Below, piece after piece: positions 44,933-53,276 of a stretch of 64,000 nucleotides of DNA. This DNA comes from Tolypothrix sp. PCC 7712 (GTDB lineage Bacteria > Cyanobacteriota > Cyanobacteriia > Cyanobacteriales > Nostocaceae). The stretch lies in the NCBI RefSeq assembly GCF_025860405.1, contig NZ_CP063785.1:6139390-6203389 (forward strand), in the 5' to 3' direction. Made by a program: the position numbers and the translations under genes. Each line of letters opens with the position of its first letter. Position 1 is the stretch's first letter. The notes below the pieces were generated by a model. The model was not told the origin of the DNA. It worked only from the letters and a program-made list of their open reading frames with translations, and did no database searches.

Positions 44933-45780
44933 AAATATCTGGCTTTAATATTGTTGAAAAGCTACAAAAACCTAATTTTTGGTTGTGTGCGATCGCTGTT
45001 GGTTTAATTATTATTCAATTAGATTTAGCTGGAAAATTTATCGCTAGTTTAGATGCTTTAACTATTCGTTGTTTATTTTGGGCATCGATATTATATTTAA
45101 TCTGGAAAAAGCGAGATAATCTCAGTTTAGAAAGTGATATTATCTCAACTCTTTTAGGATTATTCTTAATTTTTGTTCTTCTGGTTAAAAGCCTCAGTTT
45201 GCTGTGGTTTGATTCAATTTTTGTAAAAATATCAGCTTTAATATCATTTTTAGGTTTAGCTTTAATAGCCTCCGGTATCCGAGGATTAAAGCAATATATT
45301 CAAGAATTTGCAATTTTACTGCTGCTATTATCTGAAAGTTTAATATCGGGTTTCATTGACAGTAATTTTAATGTCAGCATCTTAGCTGCAAAATTTTCTA
45401 CCTTTGTGCTGTGGTACTTAGGATTTCCAGTTTCTCGACAAGGTGTTAATGTCATCCTCCCTACAGGTGCTATAGAAATATATCCTGCTTGTTCGGGTTT
45501 AAATGCAATTTTAATCTTGCTGCAACTATCATTACTATTTATATTAGTGTTCCCTATAAAAATATTTCACAAAATTATGTTGCCAATTGTGGCTATATTT
45601 TTAGGATTTGTAATTAATGTATTTCGGTTAGTATTGATGACACTTTTGGTAGCTGCTAAAAATCATCAAGGATTTGAATATTGGCACGAAGGTTCAGGAA
45701 GTCAGATATTTTCTACATTTTCAATTTTGGCTTTTGTGTATGTATGTTATTGGGTATTACAACAATATAAATCAGCATGA
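44929..45780 (+). CDS. Cyanoexosortase A (membrane transpeptidase)
   Basis: 283 residues from the ATG at 44929 overlapping the previous stop; the frame is open 7 codons earlier from a TTG. Eight or so membrane helices. Exosortase catalytic residues are all present: Cys188 in YPACSGLNA, Arg233 in NVFRLVLM, His253 in YWHEGSGS. Cyanoexosortases process C-terminal sorting signals of secreted proteins. The start of the next gene overlaps by 4 bp (ATGA), giving a tight substrate-sortase-associated-protein operon. Confidence 0.9.
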   Translation: MKISGFNIVEKLQKPNFWLCAIAVGLIIIQLDLAGKFIASLDALTIRCLFWASILYLIWKKRDNLSLESDIISTLLGLFLIFVLLVKSLSLLWFDSIFVKISALISFLGLALIASGIRGLKQYIQEFAILLLLLSESLISGFIDSNFNVSILAAKFSTFVLWYLGFPVSRQGVNVILPTGAIEIYPACSGLNAILILLQLSLLFILVFPIKIFHKIMLPIVAIFLGFVINVFRLVLMTLLVAAKNHQGFEYWHEGSGSQIFSTFSILAFVYVCYWVLQQYKSA

Positions 45781-46493
45781 CAGGATTAACTAAATCAAAG
45801 CCAAAAATCAAATCCCAAATCGAACCACGGCTAGGATTGCTAGTTGTAACTTCTTTAAGTGTTTTCTTGACTATCGCTAAACTAATTTTTGCACCAAATA
45901 CAACTATCCAGAAAATTCAACCGTTTTTGTTCCCGGAAACTGTAGTCTTGGACAAAAATACAATCTGGAAAAGCCAAGCTTTGACTGATATAGTTGTACA
46001 GCAACCAAAGCAATATGATGCTGTAATTTCTGGGAGACGGTATCGATATTATTATGACCACATTCCTATAGATATAGAGATGCGTTATGTTGTAGGAGCC
46101 TTAGGAAATGTTGAAGGAATGATCTACAAGAATACAGAGATAAAATTACCTATAGGTAAGCTATTTCAGACTGTACGTCAGCAACCTGGAATAGGCTATT
46201 ATGGTTTATTTACTCATAACAATAAAGCATATTTAAGTAGCTGTATTAATCCCCAAGGTGAAAGTACAGTGACTCCAGATGAGTTTATGCAAAATCGCTA
46301 TCTGTACAATCTGAGTTTTCAGCATATTTTCTCTTGGTTATTAGGTAAAGAAAGTTTTTTTGATAAGCGTTGTTTATGGGCGCATTTATCTACACCAATT
46401 AATGGTTTTAACTCTCACAGCGCTTATCAGCGTTTAGAAAAAGCTTGGTTTAATTCTTATTCATGGTGGAGTTATCACTTTCCTAAACCTTAA
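45777..46493 (+). CDS. Cyanoexosortase A system-associated protein (EpsI-like)
   Basis: 238 residues. An N-terminal membrane helix (LGLLVVTSLSVFLTIAKLIF, about 20-39) precedes an extracytoplasmic domain with RRYRYYYDHIPIDIEMRYVVG and a Cys pair (SSCINPQG, KRCLWAHL). Genes of this type directly follow cyanoexosortase genes and are thought to assist the sortase, similar to EpsI/XrtA partners. The start overlaps the exosortase stop. The HpsJ-like gene follows after 27 bp. Confidence 0.85.
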   Translation: MTGLTKSKPKIKSQIEPRLGLLVVTSLSVFLTIAKLIFAPNTTIQKIQPFLFPETVVLDKNTIWKSQALTDIVVQQPKQYDAVISGRRYRYYYDHIPIDIEMRYVVGALGNVEGMIYKNTEIKLPIGKLFQTVRQQPGIGYYGLFTHNNKAYLSSCINPQGESTVTPDEFMQNRYLYNLSFQHIFSWLLGKESFFDKRCLWAHLSTPINGFNSHSAYQRLEKAWFNSYSWWSYHFPKP

Positions 46494-46520
46494 TATTTAA
46501 ACAAACAGGAATTATTACTT

Positions 46521-47201
46521 ATGAATCAATTTGAAGATGAATACTGGAATTCTATTTTTAATTTGCGTGTTGTCGGATATATTTTATTATTATTGGCAGC
46601 AATAGATGTTGTTAATATCTTTTTACCTTGGCATTTTACCAATGCTGTTTGGGAATTTCAAATGCTGGGAGCGCTAGTAGAACACGCACCGTTACCTTTA
46701 ATAGCTTTAATACTGGTATTCTTCGGAGAAAGAGTTTATCGTGATAAAAGAGAAATTTATCTATTAAAAATATTATCCTGGTCTGCTTTATTAGCTGGAA
46801 TTGGATTTATATTATTATTACCTTTAGGTATTCATAATACATTGCGAATTAATAATCAAAACCTGATCCAAATTAACAATCAGTCTTCGCAACAAATTAC
46901 TCAAATCAGACAAGCCAAGTCACTATTAAATCAAGCGAAAAATACTGAAGATATTAATAAAATTTTTAAATCTTTAAATCCCCAAAAGAATACGCCTGAG
47001 TTACAGGAACCCCAAAAACTTAAGAATGAATTACTTTTACAAATGGGTCAATTAGAAACAAAAATCAGTAATCAAGCTAAAGCAGCTAAAAATAATACTT
47101 ATGATGATCTGATCAGAAATTCTGTTAAATGGAATTTAGGTGCCTTAATTTGCGCCTTTGCATTTGTCTGGATGTGGTACGCTACCTACTGGGCACGCTA
47201 A
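46521..47201 (+). CDS. HpsJ-like membrane protein, cyanoexosortase A-associated
   Basis: 226 residues. Three membrane helices near the N-terminus (VVGYILLLLAAIDVVNIFLP, LPLIALILVFFG, LLKILSWSALLAGIGFILLL), a long coiled-coil region (about 110-195, rich in Gln, Asn and Lys) and a final helix (WNLGALICAFAFVWMWYA). HpsJ was named for hormogonium polysaccharide secretion in Nostoc; related proteins accompany cyanoexosortase loci. CAGGAATT precedes the ATG. It is the last gene of the operon. Confidence 0.75.
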   Translation: MNQFEDEYWNSIFNLRVVGYILLLLAAIDVVNIFLPWHFTNAVWEFQMLGALVEHAPLPLIALILVFFGERVYRDKREIYLLKILSWSALLAGIGFILLLPLGIHNTLRINNQNLIQINNQSSQQITQIRQAKSLLNQAKNTEDINKIFKSLNPQKNTPELQEPQKLKNELLLQMGQLETKISNQAKAAKNNTYDDLIRNSVKWNLGALICAFAFVWMWYATYWAR

Positions 47202-47314
47202 GTAATTCACAACTATTACTTAAATTATTACTAATAAATTTATACCCCTAATTTCAACTATTACGGGAAACAAAGGCTATAATATAAGTATCATTTTTGA
47301 CTTAAGCTATTTTT

Positions 47315-47764
47315 ATGAAATTAGTCAAAAAATTTTTAGCTGTATTTTTTTTATTATTTGGCATTCCATTTTCTGCCGCAATGATGATTGATATCCTCAA
47401 TCCCAAAACTACTGAAAAAGGTAAGAATGATGCAATAGCAGCTTTAACTATTTTGACTCTTCCCTCAACCATGATAGGAGGATGCTTGACTTTATCTTTA
47501 GTCCAGCAGAACAGAAAAGAAAAAGCATTAATTCTCGCATCAGAACAACAGCGTCTGGAATTAGTATTTTTAAAATTAGTCGAAACCAATGCTGGCAAAA
47601 TTACAGTATTACAAATGGCAAAAAATGCTGATATTTCAATTCAGTCATCTAAACAATATTTAGATGAAAAAGCTCAAGCACTTAATGCTGCTTTTGAAGT
47701 AGATGAAGAAGGGAATGTTTCTTATAAGTTCTCGGGTGCATCCCAGTTTTTATTTTATAACTAG
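47315..47764 (+). CDS. Membrane protein with C-terminal winged-helix-like domain
   Basis: 149 residues. Two N-terminal hydrophobic helices (FLAVFFLLFGIPFSAAMMI and AIAALTILTLPSTMIGGCL). The cytoplasmic part has LVETNAGKITVLQMAKNADISIQSSKQYLDEKA, which reads as a winged-helix turn-helix (ITVLQMA ... SIQSSKQYLD), then a beta wing (FEVDEEGNVSYKF). Similar two-helix plus wHTH proteins are scattered in cyanobacteria. Function unknown. It starts 113 bp after the HpsJ-like gene and may have its own promoter. Confidence 0.65.
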   Translation: MKLVKKFLAVFFLLFGIPFSAAMMIDILNPKTTEKGKNDAIAALTILTLPSTMIGGCLTLSLVQQNRKEKALILASEQQRLELVFLKLVETNAGKITVLQMAKNADISIQSSKQYLDEKAQALNAAFEVDEEGNVSYKFSGASQFLFYN

Positions 47765-47774
47765 AGAATTAAGC

Positions 47775-47871
47775 GTCATTGCGAGGAGGAACGACGAAGC
47801 AATCGCATGGATTTATTCCTGGTGAGAGATTTTGCGATTGCTTCACTCCACTTCGTTGCGTTCGCAATGAC
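47775..47871. repeat. Repeat family D, copy 2
   Basis: GTCATTGCGAGGAGGAACG to TTCGCAATGAC with an inner AAGCAATCGC / GCGATTGCTT stem. A G-rich repeat (GGGGGTTTGGGGGA) lies at 48150-48210. No gene is seen in 47765-48403. Confidence 0.75.
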
Positions 47872-48284
47872 ATTGAAAAAAGTGGGATGCTCCCTAAGTT
47901 CTCTTTTTGATAGGAGTATTGATGAGAGTATTTCAGCACAAGATATAAAAATCTGATTTGATTTGATTTTTGCAAAAATCTCAGTTACTTATGCGTTACT
48001 CTATCGCTAACGCATCCTACTACTCCTACGTGAACTTCAAAAATCAAATATGACTTCTATATAAACAAATACAGTTCAGTTAAGAAAATTAATTGATAAC
48101 AAAACTAACAAACTAGTTACTCAACAAAAAAACCGAACAATAATTTTGGAGGGGGTTTGGGGGACGCAACCGTCACCCAATCGGGGGTTTGGGGGAGAAT
48201 CCCCCAATTCTTCTGGTTTCTTTAATAAGTGACAAATCAATCCCTAATGAGCTTAACTGAACTGTATTGCTATATAAACTATTT

Positions 48285-48313
48285 GTAAGGGCACAACATT
48301 GTTGTGCCCTTAC
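48285..48313. repeat. Perfect palindrome GTAAGGGCACAACA
   Basis: GTAAGGGCACAACA, one base, and its exact complement (14-bp arms). It lies 90 bp downstream of the convergent gene at 48404 and may be a terminator or a dispersed repeat. Confidence 0.6.
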
Positions 48314-48403
48314 TCATTTATTCTATTTTAATTACTATTAGTGAATCTACCTTTCTTCAAGTTTAGATTAGGTAGTAATTCTCCTCAGAGTTTGTATATC
48401 TGA

Positions 48404-48802
48404 TTAACTGTGAGGACGAGGGGCGTTGAAGGCTTCCCAAGCAGCTTTAGCGGCACTTTGCACGCGATCGCCAAATCCTGTAATCTCTTTAATTAGCAAG
48501 TGCAAATTTTTTTCAGCTTCATCCTGCATTACCGCCCAGGAACGTTCAATGCGATCGCGTTCTATGAGTTTTTCCCCTTCTAAGGCTTCCCGCGCTTGGC
48601 GTACAGCATTTAAATAAGTTTCGCGGGTAAGAGTCCCGGCTGACTCGGCTTCAGTTTGGGCGCGTCTTTTGAGTGCTTCAATTAACGCTTTCGTTTCGCG
48701 CTTCACTTCATCAGTTTCGCCAGCCATTTCAGTTTCTACTAATTCGTGAGTTTGAGAACTAATTTCTACTACTACTGTTGATTCAAAGTTATTGTCAGTC
48801 AT
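48404..48802 (-). CDS. Conserved coiled-coil protein, function unknown
   Basis: 132 residues from the ATG at 48802 (MTDNNFES), which has AAGGA about 12 nt upstream; the frame is open 8 codons earlier. It is almost wholly helical and charged: ETKALIEALKRRAQTEAESA, LNAVRQAREALEGEKLIERD and LHLLIKEITGFGDRVQSAAK. No membrane segment. It is probably a cyanobacterial core hypothetical protein. It is downstream of htpX in the same direction (gap 132 bp), so a loose operon is possible. Confidence 0.65.
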   Translation of the reverse strand: MTDNNFESTVVVEISSQTHELVETEMAGETDEVKRETKALIEALKRRAQTEAESAGTLTRETYLNAVRQAREALEGEKLIERDRIERSWAVMQDEAEKNLHLLIKEITGFGDRVQSAAKAAWEAFNAPRPHS

Positions 48803-48894
48803 AGCTAAAACATCCTTAAATTGCAAATTTTCTTATCCAATTAAGAATTGCACCCTGTTCGTAATTAGCCACTCATAATTTGACTTTTGAGTAC

Positions 48895-48914
48895 AGACGC
48901 GATTAATCGCGTCT
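48895..48914. repeat. AGACGCGATTAATCGCGTCT palindrome
   Basis: A perfect 20-bp palindrome, the same as found within the TPR coding region at 152-171 and, with AA in the centre, at 32812-32833. Confidence 0.7.
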
Positions 48915-48934
48915 CTGTGACTTTTGACTTCAAC

Positions 48935-49804
48935 TTAATAAGTTGTAGTTGTCAATTGTTGCTCTAATTTAAGCAATTGCTCAACACGATCCTCAGTAGA
49001 TGGATGACTAGAGAACAAGCTACCGAGAAACTTTCCAGAAATTGGATTGATAATTAATAATGGTTCAAAAGCTGGATTAGTATCTAAAGGTAACTGTCTA
49101 GCTGTAGCTTCTAAACGTTGTAAGGCTCTAGCTAAAGCGCGAGGATTACCTGTTAGTTTCCCAGCACCAGCATCAGCAGAAAATTCTCTGGTACGTGAGA
49201 TACCTAACTGAATAATTGTGGCAGCTAAAGGTGCAAGTAATACTGTTAATAAAACACCTAAAGGATTTCCACCTCGATCATCATCTCGTGAACCACCGCC
49301 AAACCATAAGCTGTAACTTACCATTTGCGCCAAGAATGAAATTGCACCAGCGATTGTGGCTGCAACAGCTTGTGTTAGGGTATCACGATTAATAATGTGG
49401 GTGAGTTCGTGAGCAATTACGCCTTCGAGTTCATCCTCTGGTAATATCTGCAAAATTCCTTCTGTAACAGCAACAGCCGCATGTTCTGGATCGCGTCCTG
49501 TAGCGAAAGCGTTAGCAGTTTGGCTAGGGACAATATAAACTCCTGGCATGGGAATATTTGCCCGCTTAGATAACTTTTGCACCATCCGATAAAGCTTTGG
49601 TGCTTCTGCTTCACTTACAGGTTGGGCGCGATATACAGCCAACGCAATTTTATCTGATTGATACCAGGAAAATAGGTTTGTGACTGCTGCTAAACCAATA
49701 CCTATAATTAAACCAGTACTGCCGCCAATTACCCAGTAACTAATTGCAATCAATAAGCCACTAAGAGTAGCTAGCAATACTAAAGTTTTGAATTGATTTC
49801 CCAT
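48935..49804 (-). CDS. htpX: Membrane zinc metalloprotease HtpX
   Basis: 289 residues. M48B family: two N-terminal helices (LVLLATLSGLLIAISYWVIG and GLIIGIGLAAVTNLFSW), then VYIVPSQTANAFATGRDPEHAAV, the zinc site HELTHIINRDT, two more helices, and ISRTREFSADAGAG with the third ligand Glu. HtpX removes misfolded membrane proteins together with FtsH, which is also encoded in this window. AGGAGAGC lies before the ATG. Normal length. Confidence 0.95.
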   Translation of the reverse strand: MGNQFKTLVLLATLSGLLIAISYWVIGGSTGLIIGIGLAAVTNLFSWYQSDKIALAVYRAQPVSEAEAPKLYRMVQKLSKRANIPMPGVYIVPSQTANAFATGRDPEHAAVAVTEGILQILPEDELEGVIAHELTHIINRDTLTQAVAATIAGAISFLAQMVSYSLWFGGGSRDDDRGGNPLGVLLTVLLAPLAATIIQLGISRTREFSADAGAGKLTGNPRALARALQRLEATARQLPLDTNPAFEPLLIINPISGKFLGSLFSSHPSTEDRVEQLLKLEQQLTTTTY

Positions 49805-50065
49805 ATTTTTGCTCTCCTATTAATGCTGTAATTGATTTTTTAAACAACAGCATTACTCAAGCCGTACTATGATTCTAACCATCTAAATAGGTATTTAACA
49901 GGTAGAAATTACGCTCCAATTCAGTACGGTTTTCCCACTAAAGTTGCAAAAATACTATTAGCTTTGCTTCTATATAATTGTTGGGAAAAATGAACTGTAT
50001 TATAAATTACTTCTTTATTAAGAATTAAGTATCGTCATACTCAATAAATACTTAGTCAGGACTTT

Positions 50066-50190
50066 AGGGATGTCTAAGAAATAAATTATTCCATCTTGTG
50101 GGGCGGGCATCTTGCCCGCCACATCAACTGGGCGGACAAGATGTCCACCCCACAATAAATACTGGGATATTTTTTTATTTGGAAGTCCCT
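50066..50190. repeat. 125-bp MITE-like element, copy 3 (opposite orientation)
   Basis: Reverse complement of the copies at 1520 and 27476. TTA flanks both sides if GGG...CCC is the element. The rest of 49805-50231 has no gene. Confidence 0.8.
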
Positions 50191-50231
50191 TAGCCCTTAA
50201 TTTGAAGGCTGAGAACCTCATTAGGAAATTT

Positions 50232-50588
50232 TCAAATTTTACTCGCACTAGCTAATTGACGGCAAGAATCAGCACAACGGTGACAAGATGCAGCACAGCG
50301 TCGGCAATGGTCATGGTGATGTTTATCACATTCTCTACCACAGCGATCGCAAGCTTCGGCACATAAATTACACAGATGAGGATAGAGAGGCGAATTGCGT
50401 GCCATCAAGCGAGTACAAAGCGTACAAGTATCAGCGCAGTCTTGGCACAGCTGGATACATTCAGCCATCATCTGTACCATATCGCTATGTAAACAAGCAT
50501 CTGCACAGTTTTCGCAATCGCGTACACAATCAAGACAATTTTGGATGCAAATATCAATCAAAGATTGGTAATTTGTAGTAGTTGTCAT
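50232..50588 (-). CDS. Four-helix-bundle Cys-rich copper-binding protein (DUF326/Csp type)
   Basis: 118 residues from the ATG at 50588 (open 18 codons earlier at 50642). It contains 21 cysteines in C-x2-C and C-x3-C patterns spread over four predicted helices: IDICIQNCLDCVRDCENC, ECIQLCQDCADTCTLC, HLCNLCAEACDRCGREC and CRRCAASCHRCADSC, with a DKHHHDH cluster. This is the layout of Csp copper-storage proteins and DUF326 relatives, which bind many Cu(I) ions inside the bundle. It is probably cytosolic as no signal peptide is seen. No copper transporter is adjacent. Confidence 0.87.
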   Translation of the reverse strand: MTTTTNYQSLIDICIQNCLDCVRDCENCADACLHSDMVQMMAECIQLCQDCADTCTLCTRLMARNSPLYPHLCNLCAEACDRCGRECDKHHHDHCRRCAASCHRCADSCRQLASASKI

Positions 50589-50751
50589 GCTTTTACTGTT
50601 AATGAATAATTCTAATTGCAGTATTTCGTCTGCTTTTGCCATACATTAAAAAATTACCAAACTCAATACTTCTACTAATGGTATGAATTTAATTCTTTCT
50701 TTTGGTGTATAAATAACTATATTTGCCAATTTCAATGCTTAGTTTTGTAAT

Positions 50752-51150
50752 ATGTTACAAGACCCTAATTTACGTAATCCTATTGCCATTAGTTTAGGTG
50801 CGATTGCAGGTGCTTTAAGCCGATATTATCTAACATTGTGGTTTGCTAATCGCTTTGGCATGAGTTTTCCCTATGGCACTTTTTTTATTAATCTGAGTGG
50901 TTGTTTAGCTATGGGATTTTTCGCCACATTAACTCTAGAAAAAGTGGAAATTATTTCTCCAGAAATCAAGTTAATGGTAGCAACCGGATTTTTAGGAGCA
51001 TATACAACTTTTTCTACTTATGGCTTAGATACTATCGGCTTAATCCGTAGTGGTAATTTATTAATTGCAACTGGCTATTGGGCAGGCAGTGCCATATTAG
51101 GAATTATCTGTATTCAGTTAGGTGTAATTTTTGCCAGATTATTGCCATAG
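50752..51150 (+). CDS. crcB: Fluoride channel CrcB/Fluc
   Basis: 132 residues, four membrane helices. Family marks: SLGAIAGALSRYYLT, PYGTFFINLSGCLAMGFF and VATGFLGAYTTFSTYGLD with the TTFST motif that lines the fluoride pore. It exports F- as a dual-topology dimer. No fluoride riboswitch is seen in the 109 bp between it and the divergent Cys-rich gene. Confidence 0.94.
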   Translation: MLQDPNLRNPIAISLGAIAGALSRYYLTLWFANRFGMSFPYGTFFINLSGCLAMGFFATLTLEKVEIISPEIKLMVATGFLGAYTTFSTYGLDTIGLIRSGNLLIATGYWAGSAILGIICIQLGVIFARLLP

Positions 51151-51386
51151 TATATTCATCATCAATAATTTGTGAAATTATTAACTTATACCAAATCAAA
51201 TAATGCAGGACTTACGCAACTGGTACACATATCTTCTGATTTAAGAGTCAAGTGTCAAGTGTCAAAAGTCAGAAGTAATTTATCCCCAATCCCCAATCCC
51301 TAGTCCCCAGTCCCCAGTCCCCAATCCTGAGGAGTTCTTTAATTTTGAATTTTGAATTTTGAATTTTGAATTCGGAGCGCAGCGAC

Positions 51387-52865
51387 GTGACTACAACCCC
51401 CACCTTACCTAACTACATCAACGGAAAATGGTGTGCATCTAAGACTACAAATTATCTAGATGTCATCAACCCAGCAACAGCAGAAATATTAGCTCTAGTG
51501 CCTGTATCGCCTGCATCTGAAGTCAATCAAGCAGTAGCAGCAGCCGCAGCAGCTTTTGTTACATGGCGACGCACACCAGCCACAGAAAGAGTGCAGTATT
51601 TATTTAAACTTAAAAATTTGCTGGAAGAAAATTTTGAGGATTTGGCACGCACAATTACCTTAGAATGCGGTAAGACTTTGGCAGAGTCCCAAGGAGAAAT
51701 GCGACGGGCGATAGAAAATGTCGAAGTTGCCTGTGGTATCCCAATGATGATGCAGGGAACGAATTTAGAAGATATTGCCAGAGGGATTGATGAGATGATG
51801 ATTCGTCAACCCTTGGGAGTGGCGGCGGTGATTTGTCCGTTTAATTTTCCGGGGATGATTCCATTTTGGTTTTTACCCTATGCGATCGCAACTGGCAATA
51901 CTTACATTGTCAAGCCTTCGGAAAAAGTACCGCTGACAATGCAAAAAATCTTTGGATTAGTAGAAAAAACGGGTTTACCCAAAGGTGTACTCAATCTCGT
52001 CAACGGTGCGAAAGAAACTGTCGATGCCATTTTAGATCATCCCCAAATTCGGGCAATTAGTTTTGTGGGTTCCACACCAGTCGCTAAATATATATATAGT
52101 CGCGGTGCAGCCAATGGGAAACGGGTGCAATGTCAAGGTGGGGCAAAAAATCCCTTGATTGTTTTACCTGACGCAGACATCGAAATGACTACACGCATCG
52201 CTGCTGATAGTGCTTTTGGCTGTGCGGGACAACGTTGTTTAGCGGCTTCCATTGCTGTCACCGTTGCAGATGCGCGTGACTCATTTACAGAAGCTATGGC
52301 CGAAACTGCCAAAAAGCGTATGGTAGGTAATGGTTTAGACCAAGGTGTAGAGATGGGGCCTGTAATTGATCTTCGCAGTAAAACCCGCATCGAACAATTA
52401 ATTCAACAGGGTGTAGAAGAAGGGGCAAATCTCTTAGTTGATGGACGCAAACCGCAGATTTCTGGTTACGAACAAGGTAACTTTATTCGCCCGACAATTC
52501 TGCAAAACGTCAACCCTGCAGGAGAAATCGCCCGTACAGAGATTTTTGGCCCAGTATTGAGCTTAATTCATGTCAATACTATTGATGATGCGATCGCCTT
52601 CGTCAATAGCGGTCAATATGGAAATATGGCTTGTTTATTTACCAGCAGTGGTGCAGCCGCCCGTAAGTTTCGCTACGAAGCCGAGGTTGGTAATATTGGC
52701 ATTAATATTGGAGTGGCTGCACCAATGGCATTTTTCCCCTTTAGTGGTTGGAAAGAAAGCTTTTTTGGCGATTTACATGGTCAAAGCAATCACGCCGTAG
52801 AATTTTTCACCCAAACAAAAGTCGTAGTTGAACGCTGGCCCAAGGATTGGTCACGTCAATTTTGA
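51387..52865 (+). CDS. mmsA: CoA-acylating methylmalonate-semialdehyde dehydrogenase-like ALDH
   Basis: 492 residues from the GTG at 51387, chosen because GGAG lies 9 nt before it; an in-frame TTG at 51366 lacks a site. Aldehyde dehydrogenase superfamily, MmsA/IolA branch: LPNYINGKWCAS, CPFNFPGMIPFWFLPYAIA, KPSEKVPLTMQ, FVGSTPVAKYIYSRGAANGK, catalytic Cys in FGCAGQRCLA, EIFGPVLSLIHV, PFSGWKESFFGDLHGQ. It should oxidise malonate or methylmalonate semialdehyde to acetyl- or propionyl-CoA (valine or inositol breakdown). No pathway partners are nearby, so the in vivo substrate is uncertain. The leader shares GGAGCGCAGCGACGTGACT with other genes. Confidence 0.87.
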   Translation: MTTTPTLPNYINGKWCASKTTNYLDVINPATAEILALVPVSPASEVNQAVAAAAAAFVTWRRTPATERVQYLFKLKNLLEENFEDLARTITLECGKTLAESQGEMRRAIENVEVACGIPMMMQGTNLEDIARGIDEMMIRQPLGVAAVICPFNFPGMIPFWFLPYAIATGNTYIVKPSEKVPLTMQKIFGLVEKTGLPKGVLNLVNGAKETVDAILDHPQIRAISFVGSTPVAKYIYSRGAANGKRVQCQGGAKNPLIVLPDADIEMTTRIAADSAFGCAGQRCLAASIAVTVADARDSFTEAMAETAKKRMVGNGLDQGVEMGPVIDLRSKTRIEQLIQQGVEEGANLLVDGRKPQISGYEQGNFIRPTILQNVNPAGEIARTEIFGPVLSLIHVNTIDDAIAFVNSGQYGNMACLFTSSGAAARKFRYEAEVGNIGINIGVAAPMAFFPFSGWKESFFGDLHGQSNHAVEFFTQTKVVVERWPKDWSRQF

Positions 52866-53027
52866 CCAAAAAGCTTCTAGGGTTGATTTTGCTGTTATCA
52901 ACATTTATTCATAATACTAGCTTGAAAATGGGCATGGGGCATGGGGCATAGGAAAGACAGATTTTAATGTTTGGTTGTGCCAAAACCTGGCGTGAATAGC
53001 TAATTTGAAACAAGAATGCAACAGATT

Positions 53028-53254
53028 GTAGGGGCATGGCACTGCCCATTGGTGTCAAATTAAGCTAAAAGCGATAAAGGGCGTTGTACAAATACCTTGC
53101 GCCCTCATCCCCTAACCCCTTCTCCCGCAGGAGAAGGGGAACTAAATCTCTTACTCCCCTCTCCCTGCGGGAGAGGGGCACAGGGTGAGGGCGAAACCTT
53201 GCACAAGAGCGGGTTTCACGTTAAGTTGACAGAGGTGGGCAGTGCCTCCCCTAC
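53028..53254. repeat. Repeat family A, copy 6
   Basis: A near-complete copy: GTAGGGGCATGGCACTGCCC ... GTGTCAAATTAAGC, then CACGTTAAGTTGACAG ... GGGCAGTGCCTCCCCTAC. It stops 23 bp before the WD40 gene's stop codon. Confidence 0.8.
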
Positions 53255-53276
53255 TTAATACTTATACTCTTGACTC

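Noticed and set aside
50643..50751. Fluoride riboswitch before crcB
   Set aside because: The conserved fluoride-motif sequence is not present in the short intergenic region.
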